This document shows, in pieces, positions 17,175 to 24,604 of a stretch of DNA of 64,000 nucleotides. The notes beneath the pieces are model-generated. The model saw only the letters and a list, made by a program, of their open reading frames with translations, was not told the DNA's origin and did no database searches. This DNA is from Actinoallomurus bryophytorum. Lineage in GTDB: Bacteria > Actinomycetota > Actinomycetes > Streptosporangiales > Streptosporangiaceae. The position numbers and the translations under genes are program-made. Each line of letters starts with the position of its first letter. The first letter of the stretch is position 1. Location: NCBI RefSeq assembly GCF_006716425.1, contig NZ_VFOZ01000003.1, positions 1 to 64,000 of the forward strand, read 5' to 3'.

Positions 17175-17501
17175 ATGGACCTCGACAGGGGGCTCCTCGA
17201 GGACGAGATCCGGGACCTCGAATCCCGAAGCCGGCAGGCCCAGGAGGAGATCGCGGACCTCGCGGTGGAGGCGAAGAGCAAGGACGGCCTGATTCATCTG
17301 ATCGTCGGAAGTCAGGGGCGCCTGCACCAGCTCAAGCTCGATCCCCGCGTGAAACGGCTGGACGTCGACGTCCTCGCCGAACGGATCGTCGAGATGGTGA
17401 ATGACGCGAACGACCTCGTGCGGCAGGAGACCGCGACCAAGATAAGCGCGACGTTTCCCGACTTCCCGGCGGGCGAGTTCTTCGGAGGGCCTTCACAGTG
17501 A
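17175..17501 (+). CDS. YbaB/EbfC-family nucleoid-associated-like protein
   Basis: 108 residues. An N-terminal coiled-coil helix (E-D-E-I-R-D-L-E-S-R-S-R-Q-A-Q-E-E-I) precedes the YbaB core (S-K-D-G-L-I-H-L-I-V-G-S-Q-G-R-L-H-Q-L-K-L). This is the divergent YbaB branch that in actinomycetes is commonly found next to WXG100/ESX-type genes, not the recR-linked housekeeping ebfC. It heads a three-gene set with 28- and 34-base gaps. Its DNA binding is assumed from the family; a role as partner of the WXG protein is equally possible. The ATG at 17175 is chosen because the preceding codons (R-R-R-R-R-T-G) look non-coding. Confidence 0.75.
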   Translation: MDLDRGLLEDEIRDLESRSRQAQEEIADLAVEAKSKDGLIHLIVGSQGRLHQLKLDPRVKRLDVDVLAERIVEMVNDANDLVRQETATKISATFPDFPAGEFFGGPSQ

Positions 17502-17529
17502 GCCCGCCACGAGACGACTCTGAGCTTCC

Positions 17530-18432
17530 ATGGCCGGCGTGACCCCTCTTCGCGGTGGCCTGTTCGTCGGCGGGAACATCGCGCTCTTCGTCTTCACGAT
17601 GCTCACCACCCCATATCCGGAAGGTGACCCGGGCAAAGCCCGTGAGGCGGCGAAGGTCTGGTCCGAGCTCAAGGGCGACATCGTCGAATGGGCGGAGAAC
17701 GGGAACGCCGCCGCACGAGCGATCACGTCGCACAACGCGGGTGAGAGCATCCAGGCGTTCGGCGATTTCTGGCACACCCACCTGTCGCCCTCTCCTCCGG
17801 CGACGGGAGAGGCCGCCCGGCTCGCCGCCTACTGTCAGCGCGTGAGCGAGGCGTGCGAGGAGTTCGCGGACCTGATCACAAAGGCGCAGTACGCGTTCCG
17901 CACCCTCGCCTTCGCGAACTTCGCCAGCCTGCTCTACATCTCCACCTTCCCCTGGCAGGCGGGCGTCGCCTACGAGATCGCCCAGGTCATCGCGAGGAGA
18001 GCGCAGGCGGGATTCCTGGCGAGGCTTCTCGAAAGCGCCATCGCCAGGACACTGCTCGCCAAGCTGATGGAGTACTCGATCGGCAGCGCGTTCTTCGCCG
18101 TGGGCGATGTGGCGGTCATGGACGGCGTCAAGGCGTGGCGCCACGAGGACGTCGGTTCACTGAAGAGCAACGTGGAGGAGGTCATGAAGGAGTTCGCCGC
18201 CTCCGTCGCCTTCTACGGCGTGTTCGACGCCGCCGCCAAGCCGATGACCAAGATCACAAGCAATGCCGACGTGCGGTACTTCATCTCGCGCCTCGCCGGA
18301 GGATCGGTCGGCTACGGCCCTGTCTACGGCTTCTTGAACGGCAAGCGCGACGACGAGCTGGTACCCACCGTCAAGGACACGACTCTGCGGGTACTCCTCT
18401 ATTCGACGATGGCGCACAAGCCGGCCGGATAG
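17530..18432 (+). CDS. WXG100-like (CpnT-N-terminal-like) protein lacking a toxin domain
   Basis: 300 residues. The first half resembles the WXG100-like N-terminal module of large actinobacterial exported toxins: a hydrophobic start, P-Y-P-E-G-D-P-G-K-A-R-E-A-A-K-V-W, a helical hairpin with F-G-D-F-W, then R-V-S-E-A-C-E-E-F-A-D-L-I. The second half has two hydrophobic helices (about 118-145, F-A-N-F-A-S-L-L-Y) and an Ala-rich helical stretch. It ends with a short tail rather than a nuclease, NADase or deaminase domain. In family relatives this module targets proteins to type VII secretion and is followed by a toxin; here none is present. No secretion genes lie within the window. Function unknown. 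Confidence 0.65.
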   Translation: MAGVTPLRGGLFVGGNIALFVFTMLTTPYPEGDPGKAREAAKVWSELKGDIVEWAENGNAAARAITSHNAGESIQAFGDFWHTHLSPSPPATGEAARLAAYCQRVSEACEEFADLITKAQYAFRTLAFANFASLLYISTFPWQAGVAYEIAQVIARRAQAGFLARLLESAIARTLLAKLMEYSIGSAFFAVGDVAVMDGVKAWRHEDVGSLKSNVEEVMKEFAASVAFYGVFDAAAKPMTKITSNADVRYFISRLAGGSVGYGPVYGFLNGKRDDELVPTVKDTTLRVLLYSTMAHKPAG

Positions 18433-18466
18433 AGCTCCACTCGCGACCGACAAGGATGATGCCAAC

Positions 18467-18997
18467 GTGGCTCCCTCGATACCACCGGACCCACCGAAGT
18501 ACGTCGTCGTCACCGACTGGGGAACACCCCACGGTTCCCTGTGGGACATCGCAGAGGACGTCTTCGAGGACGGCTCCAAGTGGCGTGACATCTACGCCGC
18601 GAACGAGACGGCCATCGGCGCCGATCCCGGCGGCCTCCGGGTGGGCATGCGCCTTCTCCTGCCGCCCAAGGAGGTCCATCCCGCGTACATACGCTTGGTG
18701 GCGGGCGGCCTCGACGGCGAGGCCACGGAGATCGCGACGAAGCTCGAGGCGGCGAAAAGACGGCTCGACGCCATCGGGAACTTCTGGGGCGGCGACGACA
18801 CGGGAACGAAGTTCTTCAAGGGGGCGGAGGGAAAGCCGGGGTACGAGGCCGCCGGTGCCCAGGTCCTGGCGGGAGTCGGCGCCTTGGGGGACTTCTACAA
18901 GAACACCGCGCAGGGCCTGCGCGGGATGGCGAACCGTGACGACGCCACCGAGTGGGAGAACACGATCAGGGTCCTGTCCACGGTCCTGCAGGGCTGA
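18467..18997 (+). CDS. LysM-like plus WXG-type helical protein
   Basis: 176 residues starting at a GTG with AAGGA about ten bases upstream. Residues 11-65 look like a LysM module (Y-V-V-V-T-D-W, S-L-W-D-I-A-E-D-V-F, K-W-R-D-I-Y-A-A-N, L-R-V-G-M-R-L-L-L-P-P). The C-terminal part is a helical hairpin with a W-G-G turn (G-N-F-W-G-G-D-D-T-G), as in WXG100 substrates, followed by G-Y-E-A-A-G-A-Q-V-L and G-M-A-N-R-D-D-A. LysM would bind peptidoglycan or be a cytoplasmic scaffold. It probably pairs with the preceding WXG-like protein. Convergent with the permease gene. Confidence 0.65.
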   Translation: MAPSIPPDPPKYVVVTDWGTPHGSLWDIAEDVFEDGSKWRDIYAANETAIGADPGGLRVGMRLLLPPKEVHPAYIRLVAGGLDGEATEIATKLEAAKRRLDAIGNFWGGDDTGTKFFKGAEGKPGYEAAGAQVLAGVGALGDFYKNTAQGLRGMANRDDATEWENTIRVLSTVLQG

Positions 18998-19048
18998 CAG
19001 TCGCCGGAACCGCCACCACGATGGCGGCGTTCCGGCCGGCGGAAGTGC

Positions 19049-20560
19049 TCACGACATCGGCCCCCAGCCCGGTGGCGGCCGCAGGGCGGGCGGAGGAGGA
19101 GCCAGGGTCGCGGGACGCCGCCGGTTCAGCTGGTCGGTGACGCTCTCGAGTCCGCGGCAGGCCGCCACGCCGAACAGCGCCGCCAGGCCGACGACGAGGG
19201 TCGACGCCCAGAGCGGGCCGTCGTTGTAGGCGACCAGCACCTGGATGATCGCCAGGATCGTGACGGCGAGCAGGGTGCCGAACACACCGGCGCGCCGTCC
19301 GAAGACGCTGGCGCCCCCGAGCAGCACGGCGGCGAGCGCGACCGTGGTGAGATTCGTGCCGCTGCCCTCGGCCGCCTGGATCCGCATGAGCAGCGGGACG
19401 GCGGCGAGCCCGGCCAGGAAGCTGGATCCGGTGAGCCCGGCGATCGCGCCCAGGCCCGCGCGCGGGCCGGTCCAGCGGGCCGGGTCGACGGGACCGCGGC
19501 TCGCGGCGAGCGGGCGGCGTACCCCGGGCAGGAGCCACAGCGCCCCGCCGCCGACCGACACCATGAAGAAGAGGCCGTACCAGAGTGCGGTCGGGTAGCT
19601 CCCCTCGAAGCGCACCGGGATGACCGAACCGTCCGTGAGCGCGAGCGCGATCGCCTGGATGACGGCGACGGCGGCGAGCGTCACGAGCCAGGCGGGTACG
19701 GACAGCACCGCGACCAGGAGCCCGAGCACGAGCCCGATGAGCGTCGCGAGCACGATCGCCACCACCATCGCGGCCGGCTTTCCCCACTGGTGATCGGTGA
19801 TGAGGTACGCGCCCAGCGTGCTGGAGAAGGCGACGATGGATCCCACCGCGAGGTTCGGTGAGCCGGTCCGCAGCGAGAACGCGAGCCCGGCCGCCACGAG
19901 GCCGAGATACCCGGCCTGGCTGAACGCGCTCGTGAGGTTCTGGTGCGGAGTCAACGCGGCCGTCGCGACGATGAGCACGACCGCGATGAACGCGAGCACG
20001 CCCTCCCAGATCAGGTGCACGGCCAGCCGGTCACGGTCGGCGTCGTCCGAGGTGGGTGGCGAGGCCGCCATCGGCGCCCGTCCGGGTGCGACGGGCGGCG
20101 GTCCGCCGGGCTGGGACCAGGGTGGTCCCCCCGGTGGCTGGTAGGGCGGCTGATAGGGAGCCCGGTAGGGCGGTGGTGGTGGCCCGCCGGGGGGAGGGCT
20201 CTGCCCGACGGCCCACCAGGGCTGCTGCCCGCCGCCGGGCGGAGTCCCCGCGGGCCCGGTGGGTGGAGCGGCCACGGGCGCGGGAACCGGCTCCTGCGGA
20301 GACCCAGGTCCCGGCGGCGGGTCCGCCTCCGCGGGAGGGGCCGTCGCGGGGAAGGCTCCGGTCGGGGGAGGACCCTCCCCGGAGGGAGGGGGCGGCATCG
20401 GCCCGGAGCCGTCCTCCTCCTCGGCGGAAGGGACGCCCGGCGGGGATTCCGTCCCCGGTGCGGGAGCGGTCCGTGCTGGCAGGCCGGACTCCGCCGGCTC
20501 TTCCGGTTCGCCGGCCTCGGGGTCCTTGCCGGATCGAGGCTCGCCGGGGGGTCGACTCAC
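19049..20560 (-). CDS. Orphan RbsC/branched-chain-type ABC permease with proline-rich N-terminal tail
   Basis: 503 residues. The first ~180 are disordered and extremely Pro/Gly/Ala-rich (P-P-G-G-P-P, Y-Q-P-P-Y-Q-P-P). The rest has about nine or ten membrane spans of the BPD_transp_2 type, with L-A-V-G-S-I-V-A-F-S-S-T-L, P-A-W-L-V-T-L-A and the typical L-L-G-G-A-S-V-F-G-R-R-A-G-V-F-G-T segment near residue 420. The family moves ribose, xylose or other solutes with an ATPase and binding protein; neither is encoded nearby. The long tail is unusual for transporters and could anchor partner proteins. A role linked to the WXG cassette downstream is only positional. Confidence 0.7.
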   Translation of the reverse strand: MSRPPGEPRSGKDPEAGEPEEPAESGLPARTAPAPGTESPPGVPSAEEEDGSGPMPPPPSGEGPPPTGAFPATAPPAEADPPPGPGSPQEPVPAPVAAPPTGPAGTPPGGGQQPWWAVGQSPPPGGPPPPPYRAPYQPPYQPPGGPPWSQPGGPPPVAPGRAPMAASPPTSDDADRDRLAVHLIWEGVLAFIAVVLIVATAALTPHQNLTSAFSQAGYLGLVAAGLAFSLRTGSPNLAVGSIVAFSSTLGAYLITDHQWGKPAAMVVAIVLATLIGLVLGLLVAVLSVPAWLVTLAAVAVIQAIALALTDGSVIPVRFEGSYPTALWYGLFFMVSVGGGALWLLPGVRRPLAASRGPVDPARWTGPRAGLGAIAGLTGSSFLAGLAAVPLLMRIQAAEGSGTNLTTVALAAVLLGGASVFGRRAGVFGTLLAVTILAIIQVLVAYNDGPLWASTLVVGLAALFGVAACRGLESVTDQLNRRRPATLAPPPPALRPPPGWGPMS

Positions 20561-20708
20561 GTCCGCCTCCTCTGGGGGCGTCTGTCCCGGCGGCCGATTC
20601 TATTGGCTCGCAATGGCGATGAATAGCGCGAGCATCGGCATCCGCCCTGGTCGCCGAATGTATTTTCGGCGAATTCCAGAATCGCAAGGACGCCGGCGCG
20701 GAAATGGC

Positions 20709-20741
20709 GCCGTGGCCCGGCCCGCCATACCGGGCCACGGC
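20709..20741 (-). terminator. Terminator hairpin after sulfonate operon
   Basis: GCCGTGGCCCGG (20709-20720) and CCGGGCCACGGC (20730-20741) form a perfect 12-base stem around a 9-base loop, beginning 6 bases after the TauD stop. This is a strong GC-rich terminator for the minus-strand operon. Confidence 0.8.
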
Positions 20742-20746
20742 ACCCG

Positions 20747-21649
20747 TCAGGCGGCGGCGGCCGGTGTGTAGTGGTGGGCCTCGTCACCTTCGATGACGTA
20801 ACTCGTCTCTCCGCCGATGGCCGACGGAGCGTCGCCGGCCACGGTGACGCGGTGCAGGCGGCGCGGCTGGTCGCCGTAGTCGTCGGGCGCGTAGTGCTGG
20901 GTGATGCGGTTGTCGAAGACGACGAGGTCACCGGGCTTCCACGCGACGCGCAGAATGTTCTCCGGCCGGGTGACATAGGCCTGGAGGATGCGCAGGATGT
21001 CGCGCGACTCGGTGCCGCTGAGCCCGACGATCCGCTGCGCGAAACCGCCGATGAACAGGCCGCGTTCCCCCGACTCCGGGTGCACGCGCACGACCGGATG
21101 GCCGGTCTGGTAGCGCGTGGAGACGAAGACCTTCCGGTACTCCGCGGCCTTGGCCGCGTTGTTCCGCGGCAGCGCGTAGTCGTAGTCGTTGGTGTGCACC
21201 GCCCACAGCCGGTCGGCGAAGTCCCGCAGCTGCTGGGGGAGGTCGCGGTAGGCGGCCCCGGCGTTGGCGATCAGCGTGTTGCCCCCGTACGGCGGCACGA
21301 CGAGGGCCCGCAGCGTGCTGACCTTCGGCGGCGTGCGGACGAACGTCACGTCGGTGTGCCAGTTGTTGGAGCGGATGCCCTCCTCCCCGTCGACCGGGAG
21401 GATGTTGGGCTGGCCGTCCACCGAGGGCACGGTCGGATGCGCACGGGTGAGCGCGCCGAACCGGGACGCGAAGGCGATCTGCCCCTCGTCGTCGAGCCCG
21501 GCGCCACGGAAGATCAGCGCCTTGTGCTCCAGCAGCGCGGAGTTGATCGCTTCGAACAGGCCGTCGGACAGGGCGTTGAGGTCGACGCCGGAGACCTCCG
21601 CGCCGATCCGTCCGCCGATTCTGGTGAGGTCGAGACCGGACATGGTCAT
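20747..21649 (-). CDS. tauD: TauD-like 2-oxoglutarate/Fe(II)-dependent dioxygenase
   Basis: 300 residues, the usual TauD length. Iron ligands H98 and D100 in N-W-H-T-D and H252 in T-Q-H-Y-A, with R263 of Q-P-R-R as the 2-oxoglutarate anchor; the positions are nearly identical to E. coli TauD (H99, D101, H255, R266). Such enzymes oxidise taurine, alkylsulfonates or sulfate esters and release sulfite or sulfate. It is the last gene of an operon with a nitrate/sulfonate-type ABC importer, 9 bases after the permease stop. The sulfur leader peptide upstream supports a sulfur-scavenging role. The precise substrate is not predictable. Confidence 0.88.
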   Translation of the reverse strand: MTMSGLDLTRIGGRIGAEVSGVDLNALSDGLFEAINSALLEHKALIFRGAGLDDEGQIAFASRFGALTRAHPTVPSVDGQPNILPVDGEEGIRSNNWHTDVTFVRTPPKVSTLRALVVPPYGGNTLIANAGAAYRDLPQQLRDFADRLWAVHTNDYDYALPRNNAAKAAEYRKVFVSTRYQTGHPVVRVHPESGERGLFIGGFAQRIVGLSGTESRDILRILQAYVTRPENILRVAWKPGDLVVFDNRITQHYAPDDYGDQPRRLHRVTVAGDAPSAIGGETSYVIEGDEAHHYTPAAAA

Positions 21650-21658
21650 TTCCTTTCC

Positions 21659-22501
21659 TCAGGGACGAGCGGTGGGATCGGCCGCGCGAAGGACGAGCCG
21701 CAACAGCCCGTCGAAGACGAAGCCGAGAACGGCGATCACGGCGATCCCGCTGAAGATCAGTGGAGTCTGGAGGTAGTTGCCGGCCTGCAGGATGAGGAAG
21801 CCCACGCCCCCGGTCGCGGCGATCATCTCGGCGGCGACGATGCTGGTCCAGGCTCCGCCCATGGCGATGCGCATGCCGGTGATGACGCCGGGCACGGCGG
21901 CGCGGAGCCGTACGTGCAGCATCGTGTAGAGGGGCGAGGCGCCGAGGCTGCGGCTCGCGTGGAGCAGCTCGTCCGGTACGGCGTCGAGTGCGCTCAACGT
22001 CGCGACGGTGACGACCGGCAGCACGCCGAAGAAGATCAGTGCCACCTTGGACGTCTCGCCGATGCCGAACCACACGACGAGAAGCGGGATGAACGCGATC
22101 GGCGGGAGGGGCCGCATGACGCCGACGATCGGGTCGGCGAGCTCACGGATCACCCGCATGCCCGCCATCGCCGCGCCCAGCACGAGACCTGCGGCCGTCC
22201 CCAGGAGGAAGCCGGCCAGGATGCGGGCGGTGCTGATCAGCGCGTCCTGCACCAGGGTCCTGCCCTGGACCTCCGGGTACGGTTTCGTCAGGTAACGCAG
22301 GAGGTCGTGTCCCGTCTCCTGGATGGTCGGCATCGTCACCGGATCCCCGACCGCGTACGCCGCGACCTCCCACCCGGCGAGGGCCAGGGCGAGCCCGGCC
22401 GCGCCGATGAGCACCCGGCGCCAGGACCGCCGCCGCCGTGCCGCCCGGCGCCCGCCCGCGGCGGCGAGAGCGTCCGTCTCCTCTGCCAGCGTCGAGCTCA
22501 T
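21659..22501 (-). CDS. Sulfonate/taurine-type ABC transporter permease
   Basis: 280 residues, six predicted spans, SsuC/TauC family. The cytoplasmic loop carries the coupling motif (E-L-L-H-A-S-R-S-L-G-A-S-P), preceded by V-W-F-G-I-G-E-T-S-K-V. The N-terminal tail is Arg-rich (G-G-R-R-A-A-R-R-R-R-S-W-R-R). The ATG at 22501 overlaps the ATPase stop by 4 bases. Works with the ATPase and lipoprotein encoded directly upstream. Confidence 0.88.
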   Translation of the reverse strand: MSSTLAEETDALAAAGGRRAARRRRSWRRVLIGAAGLALALAGWEVAAYAVGDPVTMPTIQETGHDLLRYLTKPYPEVQGRTLVQDALISTARILAGFLLGTAAGLVLGAAMAGMRVIRELADPIVGVMRPLPPIAFIPLLVVWFGIGETSKVALIFFGVLPVVTVATLSALDAVPDELLHASRSLGASPLYTMLHVRLRAAVPGVITGMRIAMGGAWTSIVAAEMIAATGGVGFLILQAGNYLQTPLIFSGIAVIAVLGFVFDGLLRLVLRAADPTARP

Positions 22502-23289
22502 CGCTCCAGCACCTCCCGGATGCGGCGTTTGGCGGTGACGAACTCCAGCGTCTCGGTGTCGTCGTACGTGCGGGGCCGCCGAAGTTCGATGTCGATGACC
22601 GCCTTGGTCCGGCCGGGCCTGCCGGACAGCACCGACACGCGGTCGCCGAGCAGTGTGGCCTCCTCGACGTCGTGGGTGACGAAGACGATGGTGGTGCGCT
22701 GCCGCTGCCAGAGTTCGAGCAGGAAGCGCTGCATCCCGGCCCTCGTGATCGCGTCGAGCGCGCCGAACGGCTCGTCCATGAGCAGGACACGGGGATGGTT
22801 GATCAGGACACGCGCGAACGCCGCGCGGTGCCGCATCCCCCCGGACAGCTCGTGGGGGTAGGCGTCGGCGAAGTCGGTGAGCCCGACGGTCTCCAGCAGT
22901 TCGCCGGCCTCCTCGCGTACCCCGGGGGTGAGGGCACCACGGGCACGCGGGCCGTACAGCACGTTCTGCCGGGTGGTCAGCCAGGGGAAGAGCGTGGGCG
23001 TCTGGAACAGCACGCCGCGGTCCGGGCCCGGCCCCTCGACCGGGCGGCCGTCCACGAGCACCTCGCCGGAGTCGGCCGTGGTGAAACCGGCGAGAATGCT
23101 GAGCAGCGTGGACTTGCCGCATCCGGACGGGCCGACCAGGCACAGGAACTCACCCGCGGCGATGTCCAGGCTCACTCCCTCCAGCGCCGGAGTCTCGCGC
23201 CGCCGCTGCCGGAAGGTCTTGCCGACGCCGCGGAGCCGTACGGCGGCGGGCCGCTCGGTGACGGGCGGGTCCAGGGCGGTGGCGCTCAT
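22498..23289 (-). CDS. Sulfonate/taurine-type ABC transporter ATPase
   Basis: 263 residues. Walker A is G-P-S-G-C-G-K-S (about 53-60), signature L-S-G-G-M-R-H-R-A-A, Walker B V-L-L-M-D-E-P-F, and the switch His is in F-V-T-H-D-V-E-E-A. It belongs to the SsuB/TauB/NrtD group. ATGA overlaps on both sides show strict co-translation with the binding protein and the permease. Expected to energise uptake of an organosulfur compound. Confidence 0.9.
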   Translation of the reverse strand: MSATALDPPVTERPAAVRLRGVGKTFRQRRRETPALEGVSLDIAAGEFLCLVGPSGCGKSTLLSILAGFTTADSGEVLVDGRPVEGPGPDRGVLFQTPTLFPWLTTRQNVLYGPRARGALTPGVREEAGELLETVGLTDFADAYPHELSGGMRHRAAFARVLINHPRVLLMDEPFGALDAITRAGMQRFLLELWQRQRTTIVFVTHDVEEATLLGDRVSVLSGRPGRTKAVIDIELRRPRTYDDTETLEFVTAKRRIREVLER

Positions 23290-24314
23290 GAGCAGCCGCC
23301 GGGCTGCTGTGCCTTGTCCCAGAACGACGGGTCGATGTGCGCGGCGATCTGGCCGAGTGGCGGGGAGGTCTTCGCCCGGCCCTGCCCGACCAGGAAGTCG
23401 CCGGTGAGGTGGAACGTCTTGGCGAGCCTGCCCGAGGCGGCCTTGCCGTCCGCGCCCTTGAGCCAGCCGGTCTCCTCGTTCTGCGGGATGTAGGGGTAGT
23501 CCCTCGTGGCGGCGATCGCGTCGGCCGGCTTCACGCCGAGGAAGCGGCTCGCCGGCGTGACGTACTTGGCGGCCTGAGCGCCCTTGACCAGGGTCTGCGC
23601 CCGGGCGACCTGGCAGACCAGCTGCTGGACGATGGCGGGATGCCGTTTCACGTAGGACGTCTGGACCGCGAGCATGTTGACGGCCGCGTACCCCAGCTTG
23701 GCCACGTCGGCGGCGGTCGTGAGCACACGGCCACCGTGCTTCTTCAGCTCCAGCAGGTACGCCTGGCTGATGTAGACCGAGTCGATCTTGTGGGACTTCC
23801 ACGCGGCGGCCTCGGCGGCCTCGCTCGCGAAGCTGGCGATCTGCACCTTGCCGGTCAGTCCCTGCGAGGTGAGCCAGCCGCGGAGCTGGAAGTCGAGGGT
23901 GGAGCCGACGAGGACGCCGATCTTCCTCAGGTCGGCATTCGAACCGATCTTGCCGTCGACGACCAGGCCGGACTCGTCGATGCTCTCCACGAACACGGCC
24001 CGCACGTCGGTGCCGGAGGTGAACGCTCCGACGAACGGCGGGTTGCCGACGCCGGAGACCACGGGGAACGCGCCGGCGCGCAGCTGGGCCATCCCGGCGA
24101 CCCCGCTGTCGATGGGGCGGAGCCGGATCGTGGACTTGACGTGTGAGGCGAGATCCGGGTTGGCCGCCACGACGGCCTCGGGGCCGGCGACCGCGCCCTG
24201 GAAATAGCCGATCTTGAGTGTGGACGCTCCGGCGTCTGCGGATGCTCCGCAACCGGTGACTCCGGCGAGTGCCGCGAGCGCGGAGACGACGACGGGGAAG
24301 GACTTTCTGGGCAT
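23286..24314 (-). CDS. Sulfonate/taurine-type ABC transporter substrate-binding lipoprotein
   Basis: 342 residues with lipobox V-T-G-C at about 19-22. The body matches TauA/SsuA/NMT1-like binding proteins (T-L-K-I-G-Y-F-Q-G; V-G-S-T-L-D-F-Q-L; D-S-V-Y-I-S-Q-A-Y). First structural gene of the operon; AAGGAGC lies about ten bases before its ATG. A short leader peptide gene is encoded 67 bases upstream. The ligand is an organosulfur compound by context with the dioxygenase; a nitrate or riboflavin-precursor ligand is possible for this superfamily but less likely here. Confidence 0.88.
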   Translation of the reverse strand: MPRKSFPVVVSALAALAGVTGCGASADAGASTLKIGYFQGAVAGPEAVVAANPDLASHVKSTIRLRPIDSGVAGMAQLRAGAFPVVSGVGNPPFVGAFTSGTDVRAVFVESIDESGLVVDGKIGSNADLRKIGVLVGSTLDFQLRGWLTSQGLTGKVQIASFASEAAEAAAWKSHKIDSVYISQAYLLELKKHGGRVLTTAADVAKLGYAAVNMLAVQTSYVKRHPAIVQQLVCQVARAQTLVKGAQAAKYVTPASRFLGVKPADAIAATRDYPYIPQNEETGWLKGADGKAASGRLAKTFHLTGDFLVGQGRAKTSPPLGQIAAHIDPSFWDKAQQPGGCS

Positions 24315-24381
24315 GGCGAAATGCGCTCCTTGAATGGGCCACGCTGCCCTCAGGCGGGAGATGAAAGGGGGAGAAAAGGCG

Positions 24382-24459
24382 TCAGCTGCGACAGCGGGCG
24401 GCGGTGACCCGGACGAGGTCCACGTGCCGCCGGCGGGTGAGGGTGTGCCGGGCGCGCAT
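24382..24459 (-). CDS. Cysteine-containing leader peptide of the sulfonate operon (25 codons)
   Basis: On the minus strand an ATG at 24459 opens a 25-codon frame ending TGA at 24382-24384. It begins M-R-A-R-H, has the core R-R-R-H-V-D-L-V-R-V and ends A-R-C-R-S. Leader peptides of this pattern (basic start, R-x-H-V-D-L-x-R-V, Cys near the end) are known upstream of cysteine, sulfate and sulfonate genes in many actinobacteria, where slow translation at the Cys codon under sulfur limitation is thought to allow downstream expression. It lies 67 bases before the SBP gene in the same direction. Recognition is by pattern; expression is inferred. Confidence 0.8.
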   Translation of the reverse strand: MRARHTLTRRRHVDLVRVTAARCRS

Positions 24460-24497
24460 ACGAGGATGAGAACACGGAGCGGACGAGATAGTCAATC

Positions 24498-24521
24498 ATT
24501 CCTACCTAATTACTATGGAAT
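24498..24521. promoter_or_regulatory. Inverted repeat in divergent promoter, sulfonate operon / LAL regulator
   Basis: ATTCC (24498-24502) and GGAAT (24517-24521) bracket the sequence TACCTAATTACTAT, extended on both sides by near-matching TA bases. It is the most AT-rich spot in the gap and sits 39 bases upstream of the leader peptide start, so it probably covers the operon's promoter. Which protein binds it is unknown. Confidence 0.4.
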
Positions 24522-24604
24522 ACCTTGGGTGTCATCCTCGCCGAGGAGGCCATCGGGGCAGGTCAGGGCCTGTAATCGGGCCGACCGGATAAGCTGCAAG
24601 CGTT

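Noticed and set aside
24315-24381. Riboswitch between leader peptide and SBP gene
   Set aside because: I looked for SAM- or cobalamin-type conserved cores and saw none; the leader peptide is a sufficient explanation.
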